A DNA stretch of 64,000 nucleotides, from NCBI GenBank assembly GCA_021234155.1, contig JAJEKV010000005.1, positions 16,202,774-16,266,773 of the forward strand, in the 5' to 3' direction. A model generated the notes under the pieces. That model was not told the origin of the DNA and ran no database searches. It saw only the letters and a program-made list of their open reading frames with translations. Positions 9,780 through 21,900 of this stretch are shown here, piece after piece. This DNA comes from Isoetes taiwanensis (lineage: Eukaryota; Streptophyta; Lycopodiopsida; Isoetales; Isoetaceae). Numbering within the stretch: the stretch's first letter is position 1; each line of letters starts with the position of its first letter. The position numbers and the translations under genes were made by a program.

Positions 9780-12700
9780 TCATTCCTGTGCAAAATGTAC
9801 CTTAATGTAAAATGTTGTAGATTACAGTGTCATTAGGAGTTTAAACTACAACTGTGATGTAACATAGTGTTCCTATATATGTTGGGTTGAGCTAGCCCAA
9901 GTTGAAGCGGCGTCTTTATAAAGTGATCTTTGTATATCTTTAAATGTTTCTGAGGGAGAAAATGAATCTCATTTATTGCAGAGCAAATCTGATTGCCTTG
10001 GTGGGAAGGATAACTTATAAATCCGGGTTTTCTTCTGGTGATAGCAAAAAGAACATGTCTAATTCCACTGGAGATCACTTGGTCTGTGAAATGCACGGAT
10101 AAATCTACCATTGCTATATAGTCTTATACCCATTTAGGACTCGAGCCTGAGAATTGCTTAGGACTTGAATCTAGTGAACAAATCAAGTAAACTTTGATCT
10201 TCTAGAACAAACTAAGTAAACTTTGACTACTAGAAGATTCTTGAGTTAGTATTAGACAGAGTAACCAAAGAATAAAAGTATGGTGTAGACAGAGGAGTAA
10301 CCAAGGAACAAAAGAATAGAGTATGCATAGTTTGATAGATGGCGCATTAAGCTAACCTACCCTATCTAATGCTAGATTTTTACCTTCTCTTTAGTATAAG
10401 GGAAAGGCCCTGTGGCCTTCTTTTGAGAAAGGGAAAGGCGGCGACTAGCCAGTCACCGGAGGCTGTTTGACCCTTTAGAAAAGGAGGGCCTTCCAATGAG
10501 GATGGCTCCCAATCGGTAGTGCCATGTGTGTACATCAGTTGAAAATATCAAAAAGGCGGGTAAGAAAAAGTCGGAAGAGGCGGTAAAAATTTTTGGAAAG
10601 TGGAGTAAAAGTGTCGAGGAAAAGTAGTAAAATTCTAGAGCGTGGGTAAAAAGTGGCGAATCGCGATGCAAAAGAGGCTTGCGATTTTTCGGATAAAGAA
10701 AATGTGACCGCCACTTATTCGTGGATGAGGCGGTTGGATGGTAGTCTTTCACGATAACAAAACACGCCGTATTCTTTGAGAAAAGGATGCGGGAATGCTG
10801 AGTCTTGAGAATTACATATATAGCATCTCTTTTTGAATTTTTTAGTGGAGAAACAACTTAATTTTGTTGTTGGTCTCGCTTTGTATTCCTCATTGCTCTC
10901 TATTTCTACTCGTATGGGTTTTTGACCAAAATGATCTACATGGCTAATTTGACCGTTTCTATAGGATTGGAGAGCGCTTTTGGAACCTCTGCTGCTTCAT
11001 GCAATAATGCCTTGCCTTCATGGAGCCTCCAAACCCTACCTTGTTGATTCATCCCAAAAAACCATATGGGCACCTCTCATGTTTGGTAAAACTCCTAAGA
11101 AGCGGTGTTGCTCAGTGTAGGAAGAGCAAAGATAGTATAGGAACTTAAACTAATTCTGATTTGTAGCTGCTCTAGGTGAGTTATCTTGATGTTATTGATG
11201 AGTCACTACTTTCAGGGCTCATGCTTAGATTTTTGTAACAAGGGGATTAATTGGTCTATGGCTCAATCTATTATTCTTACTGAATTTACTAGTTAAAAAT
11301 TTGTGTGCATGCTACTTCTTTCTTCTTTCTTTTTTCTAGTCACAGTAGCCGCATGATTCGACGGATCATACATGTACCACGAGAGAGGCTCCGGCCTACT
11401 CGCTTGATGTTCATTCCAACTCACATTGTGTCCGAATGGCATCCTCACCCATCTCTATGTGATCCGTCGAGGTATTTAATGTTTCTAAAATCGATAGATT
11501 GTTAGATGCTTATATACTTTAGATAAATGCATTTCTCACATCTACCTTTAGGTGTTTTTGAAGTTGACACATGCATTTGACCATGCACTTTGGTGTGCTT
11601 GCTTTTGCATTAAGAAGGTTATATAAATTTATAATAGAAGGAATGAAAAAGAACATTTGACCAACAATTTTTTTTATGCTTAGAATTATACATTAGGAAG
11701 GAGGATATTTGGAAATATATTGGGGGTGGAGACTCGTATTTATCACGTCATATTGTTGCCACTTTCACTTTTAGTTATGGTATTTTAAATTCATTACATA
11801 TTTGATTGCAAGTAACGCTTTGGCATTAAAGAACATACATATCTCATCAGTCGAAGATCATTTCTACACCAAATCATCTAAACTAAGATCATACTTATTC
11901 CAATCGAAGGTCAAAACATACTTATTCCAGTTGGTTCAATTTGAGTTGAGACTAACACATAAGTTCAGCCCAAGGTTGAAGACATGCGGACATTTCTCTT
12001 ATGATATGCTTGAAGTGTTAATGATTCACTGTCGTTCCTTCTGAAGTTGTTTAGGTTGGGTTCACATGCAACCATTGTCGAAGAGGGGCTCTGTGCCAAT
12101 TGGCGATGGCAGGTGATGGTCTATGTAAAAGGGTGAGCAGCACACACCATGGTGATAGCATCTTAAAAATTTGAGCGCACGCGACATGGCACCTTCATGG
12201 TGAACGGTCTCGAAGGGGTGTAGGGCGAAGGCATTATATTCCATAAGATGCCTTTGAATGATTGAGATCTGGCGAGGTGCTATTTGGATGAGTAAAATCG
12301 TCCTTGGAGCTATGCATCTGGTCAAATGGTCGGGATTGAGAATTTTTCTTGTGTCCATTTCTAACCTTCGATATTGAGGGGCAGAAATTGGTGGAGATAT
12401 AAAGCATAGCTTGGGAACAGTCGGAGTTATGACAGCTTTCCAAGTTGAGTCCTGTCGAATTTGCAGTAAAAAATCAACTTCAAGGCAGTAGCTAATCCTC
12501 GTCTATCAAGATGGTGCTAAAGAGTGCATAAGATACCTCTATGCAGTTTTCTGTTTATAACAGTTCTATCCTACCAATCCACTTCAACCAGAATGAAGTA
12601 GTGACTTATGAGCAATTTTATTCCAGGCGTGAGATATTTAACTTGAAAAATCAAAGATGTCACATGTATTTGCTTCACTTTAGTTTTCTGTCATTAAAAG

Positions 12701-14235
12701 CAGGTCTTTTGGTAACATTATGGCAGTTCAATTAACATTCCTTTTTGTGAGTTAATTAATCTTCAGAGCCATATTTCATACTTCTGCAGCTCCTTCTGAG
12801 GCTTCTATCAGGTACTTGGCATCTTAAATGTTTAAGGGTGTTGGCACTATTTGTTGCATGCTTGTTAAACCAAATATAAAGTGAGGAAGCGATATCTGGG
12901 GGCATTAATTTATACACGTGTTACCAATTCTGCATTATGAGCATACATTAACAACTGCTTTAATTTCACGAACCCTTCCAACATTAGCGCATCTAGTTAA
13001 CATGTCTTTCCCTTTTGATAGACTTGCCTTGGACGTCCTTATAAAACCCATCAGTTACTTTGCAAACATTTTCTGGAGTTCCATTCTTGTTAAAGGGAAA
13101 CAAGATTTCATGGGATTCTGGCATAAGACTAATCACTTGTGTATGCTGTGATGGATCTATTTGTGTGATGGTGTAACTCCTCAATAGGTACTACGCTGTG
13201 ATAGGAAGTCCTTGTCAAGACATCGAGAGCTATTGGATGGATATATTCTCGAGTTATGTGATACAAATGTATAAACTCCAGGCTGCAGATTGGATGGACA
13301 TATTCTCGAGGAATGTGTAAACTCCAGGCTGCAGATTGGATGGACACATTCTCGAGTTATGTGATACGAATGTATAAACTCCAGGCTGTATTTGCAAAAC
13401 AATCATCAGGCAAAAAAGGAAATAAATACAATTTCACCCCTTAAAGGCAAAGCTCACCAGGGGCTACCTTGAGTAAGAGAATCTCTGGGAAAGACTGAAT
13501 TTTGAAATAAGAAAGGCTTAAGGAAAAACAATTTGGCCAGTAGAGGAATCCATCTAGCAAATCCACGAATTTAAGAAAGAGAGGCTTGGGAATTAGATAA
13601 GGCAGGAAGCAACCAGGGAACTCAAAAAAGATTGAAGGCTTATCAAGCAGTCAATCCACAATAAAGGATATATGCTAAGTTTTATGAGGATGGAAGATTG
13701 GTAGGAAGCTTAAAGATAGGTTCAGAAGTAGCAGCCGAATCTCAAAAGCTGGATTGCAGGAGTTGATGCATATAATCATGAAACAGTCCTCCTTGTCCAA
13801 GCATTTCATTTAAAGAAACCTACATTCATTTTAAAGGAAACTGTTATTTACGAGTAGAAGAGCTGCAGTCTGTTTAGAAGTCGTTTAGAATAGATCTTTA
13901 CCGAAGCATGGTATGCTCGCTTTCGGTGAGATGACTGTGGCGAGTCTGGTCAGATGAAGTAGATTGGTTAGCACCTGCGATTTGGATACCGTGATTCGCC
14001 GTTTTTGTTTTGTTACTGTGATTTCAAGAATCTTGAAAGGTGCGCTGGGGCGGCTAGATAGCTCGAATCCGCTGCAAGTAACCTTTGTTTTGTTTATTCT
14101 GGCCGATCTAAGTCACCGATTATACTAGAATTAAACTTCAAAAAACAGTGGTCTTTGATGTGGAAGATTCTGTGGAATCTCCCATCATCTAAAAGTCCAG
14201 AATTAACAACACAAAAATGATAGCGATGCAAAGAA
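9780..14235. other. NOT1 3' flank and gene-poor DNA
   Basis: About the first 200-300 bp should hold the NOT1 3' UTR (TGTAA-rich around 9,800), but I cannot fix a poly(A) site. After that I find no convincing gene. A segment at 11,337-11,471 (SSRMIRRIIHVPRERLRPTR and on) is flanked by a CTAG acceptor-like and a GTATTT donor-like site, but I do not recognise it; it also carries an inverted pair CGACGGATCA / TGATCCGTCG about 90 bp apart. The 10,400-10,750 stretch is purine-rich with GGCGG motifs. Confidence 0.5.
13233..13390. repeat. Three-copy tandem repeat (57/46/55 bp)
   Basis: Units start at 13,233, 13,290 and 13,336 with TTGGATGGA and share CTCGAG and TAAACTCCAGGCTG. The middle unit lacks about 11 bases (TATGTGATACAAATG shortened). 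Units 1 and 3 are nearly identical, so the middle one probably lost bases after duplication. Confidence 0.88.
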
Positions 14236-14560
14236 TTATGCCGCTTTAGATAGACGTCTTGCGGGACCACCAATAGTGCCCATCCTGACTGCACTATTTA
14301 ATAGAGCATTACAGGAAGGATTTCCCCAACAGTGGGCCACTAGCAGAGTAGTCCCCATCTATAAGGCAGGAGACCCACACAATCCAGCCAACTACATGAC
14401 AATCATGGTCAGTTCACTCTTTGCAAAACTAATGGCCAGCATCCTTGAACGACAATTGATGACGTAGGCAGAGGAGGTGGAAGTGAGAGTGCTCACACAG
14501 GCAGGATTCAATTGACCACATATTCATGCTCTGGACCTTGGTTGAGGTTAGCAAGAACAG
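14236..14560 (+). pseudogene. LINE reverse transcriptase fragment (non-LTR retrotransposon relic)
   Basis: An open frame from 14,276 reads LTALFNRALQEGFPQQWATS, then RVVPIYKAGDPHNPANY and LFAKLMASILERQLMT, the N-terminal fingers part of a non-LTR reverse transcriptase (the VPIYKxGD...NYRPI type motif). It stops at TAG 14,464-14,466 where W is expected, continues as AEEVEVRVLTQAGF, then loses about a dozen bases before DHIFMLWTLVE. The catalytic YADD box is not present here. The piece is 5'- and 3'-truncated and dead. It could belong to the same family as the minus-strand LINE at 45-47 kb, but the two cover different segments. Confidence 0.85.
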
Positions 14561-17454
14561 TCGCCATGATCTCACTAGCTGTTTTAATGCAAGGAGCTGC
14601 TTTCTGCGTGCCTAGATAAAATGGTGGGAAAGACTAAGACAATTGAAGAACCCACGAAGACTTGCAAAATGCGGTATACTGATTTGTATGAGACATGTTT
14701 CAAATAACACTTAGATAAGACAACATGTCAATAGTAATATTAGTTATGCTGCTAGGGATCACCCTACTCCCCAACCTACGGTGAGGAGTTAATTGGAGGG
14801 GTGGTTTGGAGCCATGGGGATGTGGGGGCTCGGGTGTCTATCAGTCATTAAACGCTCATCTATGAAGATGATGTGAACCTTCTTTCCACACAATGCCATC
14901 TGGCTGACATCACGTACCCTAGATAGTTTACGTGGGCCAGCGATGCTGTCTCATCTTCCGCGTAGCCTTCACTCCTTCACTTATCGGGGACAAAATGTGG
15001 AGATGAAACACCCACAAGTACGGCGGGGAACACACTACGGTGCCGAGATGCGTCCATTCCATTGATAGCTTGCTGGTTGAAGGCACTTATGCAATGTTGA
15101 ATAACAGCCTGGCGGTACGTTGGCCCCATCGTCCCACTTGTTGAGGGTTTTGGTGGAACTTGTTTGTTATGGGGTTGAAGTCTAGGGTCGGTCATATCAC
15201 GCTTGTGAATGAATCGAGAATGAAGAAGCTGTACGCGAACAGGGGTGAAACCCACCGTTCCATATCGAGATCCATTTGAGGAGAGGTTTCTTGCCTCTTG
15301 GCCGGGCCACCTTGGCGCCACATTATTTACTTCGGTGTGGATATGGGCAATGGGCGTCTCCCCAAAGCGGCTTATCGTGGCCATGTGCCGGAGCCTCAAG
15401 GCATCTTTGGAAGATGACACAATGGATTTGTCAACATAGGTGCATCCAAGTTAGGCGAGAAGAGGACCGCATGATTCGCGGCAATACCTAGATGCTTGCT
15501 TCCTCCGGTAAGCTTTGAATCACGGTGCCTAAAGATTTCGAGTGAAATCACGCTGGCTTCGAGAAAGCGTGGCATCTGTTAGCATGTTATCGATATCATA
15601 AAAATAATAGAAATTGTCCGACCTCATATTCATGCTGTTTACTTACAATATCACGAGGTTTACAACAGGGGATTTGCCAACCAAAGGCGAGGCCATAAAA
15701 TACTATATTCAGCGAATGCTTATGATTTTGGCACGAATGTTGGTGGGGTCCGTTTGACATAAAAAATGGAAATTAGCCACCTATCTGAAAAGGAGATCCG
15801 CCACTAAGTTGCAGCCCTTGGCTGGCTAATGACAAAATCTGATATTTACATGGATTCTGATCCTTATTATATAGATTCAAAAAATAGGTCGCCTCACTTT
15901 TGATCTTTCTGCTTCACGGATCAATTTCAAGAATGCATACTCTTAATATTAGGTGTGTTCTAGATTTTCTAGTTTTCTTGAATGGCTAATTGCATTTGAT
16001 TTGCTTTAGAATGTCGGATGCATTAAGTTGAGCTTCCTTGATCCTGAGGCTAGAATCTTTTGAAGATGATTTATCTCATTTCATGATTTATTTCATTCCA
16101 TGACATATTTCAGAATTATTTCATGACATTCATTTCATGATCTCTTATTTATTTCATGATTTTATCTCATTTTGAACAATCCTAAATATCTTCCAAATAG
16201 CTGCGGCTTTTCTATGTGTGGTTCTAAAATCTCTTGAAGATAGACACATCCCTGTAAGCGTTTACTGCTTGCAAGCGCATTATACTTCAAAGCGATAAAT
16301 CTTCGTGTATAAAACAGCCCCGGTTGTACACAAAAGTTATTTGGAGGTTTTTGTCCTATCCATTGTTGGTGAAATATTAGTCAGAGTACATAAAAGCTCA
16401 AAGTGTGACGTTTTCTTTGCAGCAATCACCAATGCTTATGCCCTTTGTAAAGATAAAGTTGGAAAGGAAGTATTAATCAATTTGCATCTTGAGTACGATA
16501 GATAAAGATGTACGCCAATATTCACATCATGCGAGTGCACGTTCAAATTCAGTTAAATACATGATGGCAGAAAGCGAGGTAGCAAATGGTAAGATGAATG
16601 ATAGCTCCAACCATGGGATCTTCGACGATAGAATTGTACAACTTGCACAAATCTTATTTCCAATAGATATAGAGGTGTTTGCTTTCGGGGAAGTGCATTT
16701 GCATACAAGACTATGAACTTAAACCAGCCTTTGGCATAATAGCTATATTCCATTATTCAATTTGTAATAAAGAACTTGAGTTAACAAAGGCTGAGTGCTT
16801 TCGAATGGAAAACAACCATAATTAGAAGCGGTTCTATCATTGCTGTTCTCCAGTTATTATAATATTTGGTTGAATACCTTTCATTTTGTGGCACCTACTA
16901 ATAAACGTCTCATAGTAGTCCCAAGGGGTAGGCTTGATGCTTAAAAACTAGGATCACGCTTTCTCTTTGCGACGAAAATGCTTCTTCTATCAACTAAAAA
17001 ATCATAATCCTAACCATATTTCGGGATAGGTTCTTGCCAAGCTTCATTCCAATATGACAAAGGAATCACAAAATGTTCTTGAGCCATGCAACAAGATGTG
17101 GCCAGTTCTGGTAGTGATGGCAACAATGTGAAAATGGTTCTTTGAGCGGGGTTGATAAGTTCTGATGGAAACGAAGCCAATACAAATGAGGATATTATCA
17201 TTGTAAATGTGGATTATGATGCACAACAAGTCACACACTTGATGCTAGCGGGTTGAGGATGATGAAAACCTTGCCCATTCACATTTGATGTGAGATAACA
17301 ATCGGGTTGAAGAAGATGACCAGAAAACCTTTCCCATCCCAGATAAACGCACCAATTAGCAAAAGCATTAAATACTAGAATAGCAAAGCATTAAAAAGAA
17401 AATCAGATCAATGGGTTAGTGGAAGAGTTCAAAGACCATTGGGTTGAACTTTCA
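14561..17454. other. Gene-poor DNA with an ATTTCATGA-rich patch
   Basis: No recognisable gene. At 16,076-16,175 the motif ATTTCATGA (and close variants) occurs about seven times, a short degenerate tandem array. Open frames at 14,977-15,420 (minus) and 16,305-16,716 (plus) have no family resemblance that I can see; the latter could be the decayed 5' part of the hAT element that follows. Confidence 0.4.
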
Positions 17455-18950
17455 GTTCATAGAGAGCCAGCGGGCGAAAAGAGCGAGCATGGACCTCCGC
17501 AGAAAAAACCAGAGCAAGGTGTACGACATGCTCATGGAAGCTATAGAGCACCGCGTTGATTTGCAATTGAAGTTGGATACTATAGAAGTATCTTGAGTAA
17601 AATATATAGAAAGAAAATGTGGTCGATGGGAAACAAATGTGTGCAAAGATGGAAAGCAGAAGGAGAGTGGCAGGCATTTGCAAAGCGTGGAAAGCATATA
17701 AAGAGTTGGAAAAGGATCAAAAATCTTAAAAGTATCTCCCATTAGAAGTTTTTACAAAAGCTTGCGGATAAGAGTTTGCAAGGAAAGATAGTGCAGCTAC
17801 AGTTTCATGTCTTGAGCGAGGTGCTATAAACTGATTATCCTCGGCAAAAAGACATCTTGGAATTGCAGCCATTCTTTCAAATCGCATTGGTGAGAAACAA
17901 AGTGGATGGATGTTTCGCGGATTGTATTGATGAAGTGCTAAAGGAAAGATTTCGTGAGGAGCTACGTGGGTGTGATTACTTTGCCTTCTCTCTGAAGCGA
18001 AGCTCTTGCATAGAACAACTCTTATATGGTTGTGTAGTAGGTATATTATGTGAAACGTTGTTAGGGGTAATGCCCTTCACATGCCCACATCTGATAAATG
18101 TCTAAATCACGAGAGAAATATATTTATGTGATAGTTCAAGATAGCTTTGTTGATACAATCTTGCAGAACAATGATCGACGTGCAAAGAAACTTGTTTGCA
18201 TCGGAAGGCCTAGATGGTTGCTTTCTGTTATGCAAGGATGCGAAATGGCCTGGAGGTCTTAGAAGAAATCAAACAAGCTTGTGGCACCTTATGCACTTGG
18301 CATCCATTACATGGCATAGAATGAACTTGGCATAAAGATTGTTGACAGCGGCGAGTGTCAACAAGTTTAAAGGAGACTTATACCTTTTTGTCGTATCTAA
18401 AAGGTAGCGGTTAGCTGTTTCATGATTTCACGTTTTCATTTCCATGATACTAAGATTCGATGTAGTGTAGTCTTGAATTCCGGAGGAGTTCAAAGAAGAT
18501 AGCGGCGGAGGTCTGAGTAAGGCAATAAGCTTCTAAATACTGTGAGTTACCAAGATGGATCGTTGTATAAGCTTTTGCACAATGTTTATTTCAAGAAATA
18601 TCCTTCCACTGGTTGGGTTGATGGATAAACTTGCATCAAACAAAGGGAAAAGGTAAAAACCAATGATTTACTAGGCTAGTGAATCTAGAGACCTTGTTGA
18701 CCTTAGCAATTACTTCATTTGTTTGGACATATTTCAAAACTTTCTGAGGTGGTTGTTTGCTTATTGTTAAGGCATGTTGCCGATGTTGAAGGAGATGAAT
18801 TTTTGACAAAACTTGCTCAAAAAGCGCCACGATATATATTATTAGCATTATGCTTGACCGAAAAGATGGCATGCATTGCTTTGGAATATGTATCATACTT
18901 CTCGATGTACCTTATGATAAGGAGAAGTTTGTGATATGGAACCTAATTTA
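17455..18950 (+). pseudogene. hAT-like transposase relic (DUF4371 type)
   Basis: Several broken frames on the plus strand line up in order with the DUF4371/ZNF862-like hAT transposase family. From 17,857: an open piece with DEVLKERFREELRGCDYFAF followed by SLKRSSCIEQL, the family's 'FFALSLDE' region. At 18,180-18,345: RAKKLVCIG, then VMQGC and, in a shifted frame, APYALGIH and a W-HRMNLA stretch, matching the family's GADG...VFQG...GVHCMAHRTNLA block. At 18,525-18,600: KLLNTVSYQDGSLYKLLHNV, equivalent to the KTRWISM segment. At least four frame changes and several stops make it non-functional. Ends and terminal inverted repeats were not found. Confidence 0.72.
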
Positions 18951-21900
18951 ATTGACATTGGTAGCAACAAAAGCATTTTTGGAAGTTGATGCGGTGACAG
19001 AAATATGCATGAGGGTCATTCAGTTAGTCTTGGGGTTGTCTATTCCACATCCTCCGCAGTGGTGTATGCATTTATTTTATCATTCATTTTGTTGTGCATT
19101 TGTTTACTAAAGTTTCACTATGTGTATGTAGATATCTACGAAGAAATGAAAAGAATTCAAAGAAGTCTTGTCTTGTGTTGCACAATCCTTAAAATTTTAC
19201 GAGAGATCATTTAACCGTGAGGCCAAATCTCAAAGATAGCTACTACTGAAAGCGAGAAATAATGAAGCGTTTTCCAAGAGATGAATTATTGGATGTAATG
19301 TCCAGTTGTGTATCCTGATGTGGATCGAAAACAAAAGCGAAATTAGTTACAAGGATTTCAAGTAAGATTGCACACTTTGAAAGACCATTTTTTCTAAGCT
19401 GGTACACACTAAGTAAAACCTTGATGTAACTTGAATAGTGCAATAGATGGTGATGCTTTCTTTGGAACAATACGCCGTGCCGGACTTCATGTGGTCTCAA
19501 TGGGTGAGCTCAAAGATCCCAAAATTTGGTGCTATTACAAGATTATGGCTTGGTGGCGACCAAGTGCTAAGATCGTGGGGAGATATTTTGGGCTTGTTAT
19601 TCTTTGCGGAATGATGATTTGGGGCTACCTCAAGAATAAAGTAAGCAATAGGTTGAACAAAGTTTGAATTTATCGTCGTGCATATACTTGCACCCTATTG
19701 ATTGAATGACTTTCCATATGGCGGGCATTAGCATTATGGGATTTAAAGATAGAAGAAAATCAATCATGTGTTAAACTTCGAGATACTCTAGTGAAGTCTT
19801 CTAGCATTGTAGTGCCCTCAAGTTTCGAGATGGATGGGCCTGAATGAAACAAGAAGCATCTCCTAAATTATGGGTTTAGAAAATTTGGTAGTTCGATGAG
19901 ACAGATAGATTCGATGGGACATCACGGTAACAACATGTTGTGAACAGGACTGATTTTAAATTTTGGTAGTGTTTTTGGTAAGCATGCAATGTCGTTATTA
20001 GGTAATTTCCTACGTTATCTTTTAGGTCTAGAAATTAATCATGGCAGATTTCTCGAAAGTGTTGAAATCGCGTTATATTTGATGTCGAGAGGATAATTCT
20101 CCGGGGTGCATGTGCATGAAAGTACATGAAATATCCCTAGGCATCTGAATCTTTGAAAGAACGAGAGCTTTCAAAAGCAAGCGGCATTTTGAGTTAAGCG
20201 AGGTTGAAGGTTCCTAGTGATACTTGCCGGAGAATATTCTTATTTGATCATATTAAATTGGTGACTAACGTCATTTGCTATTATTTTTTGCTCAAATCAC
20301 GATTGGTCTAACTGAACCGATTGGTATGATTGTTAGTGCATGTAGAAGTTAAATTATAATCGATAGGAGAGTCTTAGGATTAAATTGGATAGGCGTGTAA
20401 TGTTTCCATGTTGTTATGTTCTACGACAATATCAAACACCATTAAAATATTTATTTCTGATTGTAGCTCTTGTAACTTTGGCGATGATTCGTTTTCTAAG
20501 CTCCTTTGGTAGCCAAGTCGATAGGAGAAAGACCTGATACGCTATGTTAAGCGCAAAAGCTTCATCTGGATCGTTAGCTAGTCAGGCTCATCCGACTAGT
20601 CGTTTTAATGCGTTATTTAAGCAATCAGGCTAGTCTGGCGTTGGGGTCGGTGTTGTTTGTTTACGTGCAGGTATTTTACATTTGTCACGTCCATGCAACC
20701 CCTCCGGTACTATCGTTACTATACCTATAAGTTGGCAGATCAAATTAAGCTCTTGTTTTATTAATACGTGCCGCGATACGTGCATCATTATGATATGTAC
20801 TTTATATATAAAAAAAACCGTCCAAATGACATTAGACCAATAGAATTGAGTAAAACGATGGAAAAATATATTATGAGTAAACCACGGAGATTTTAGACAT
20901 TAGGAAATTATGGAGTTGTAGTTAAAGAAAAAGCTTTGCAATCTTCTTGCAAATAAGAACCAAAACCCTGCGTTTTCCCCTCTTTCTTCTTGCCATTTGT
21001 TGAATCCGAATGGAGATGGGGCTGAGACCCACCTTGTCCTTGTTTTGTCATGGTAGGAGGCAAACCTTCTCCTTAGCCTGTAATAGCTTGCGTCATGCGG
21101 AGAAATCTGAGAGGTCATTGTGGTTAAACCGAGATGCAACAAATGAGCAACAATTTAAAATTTATTTGTGCATTGAGGTGTGAATTATGATTAGAATATA
21201 TATAACTCTTAAATAGACATATTTTGGATTAAACTTTAAGAAATATTTTCTATAGTAATATATTAAGTTCATTATTCAAAACTTGAAGTTCTTTCATACT
21301 AGTTGTTATTACCTTCTTCAAGTGCAATACAAGAAATAATAGTTCTAAAAATTAGAGAAAGTACTTAGCATTATGGTACATAAAGGGTACATATTTTCAT
21401 TATTTAATAAGTACTTTATAATTCCAAAAATGTATTTAAAGTACTTTTAAATGAGGGTATGCATACGGTATTAACACGTTATGTGCGGTATAATACGATA
21501 CCGTACTAAAAGCGTGGCGAAACCAACTTGGTTGAGGCGGCACTTTAGATACTTAAGTTTGATTCGTTGAACTAGTGTTTTTGCTATACAAGGGATAGAC
21601 CTTCTCACACTAAAACTTTCCCCGACGATCTTGAATCATAAAATTTCATGAAGCGTTTAGCATATATTTTTACCTCTTGCATGAGAATCTTAACCTAATG
21701 ATTTTCCAGGTCAACCAGAACGCCCAATGAAACACCAAACTTTTATACACTTGTCCTTATGTTGAGTGGTTCTTCATAATTCCATGTCGTAGAAAGGCTT
21801 AACAGTTTTTAGGAGTCAATCGATGGTGGAGAATTAAGTTTTGAATTAGATAGTCCCCATCATATGATTATCATGAACTAAAGTAGAAAAGATGGGAGAT

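Noticed and set aside
14977-15420. A 147-codon minus-strand frame
   Set aside because: No recognisable motif, no splice or start support, in decayed intergenic DNA; length is not decisive at this local GC content.
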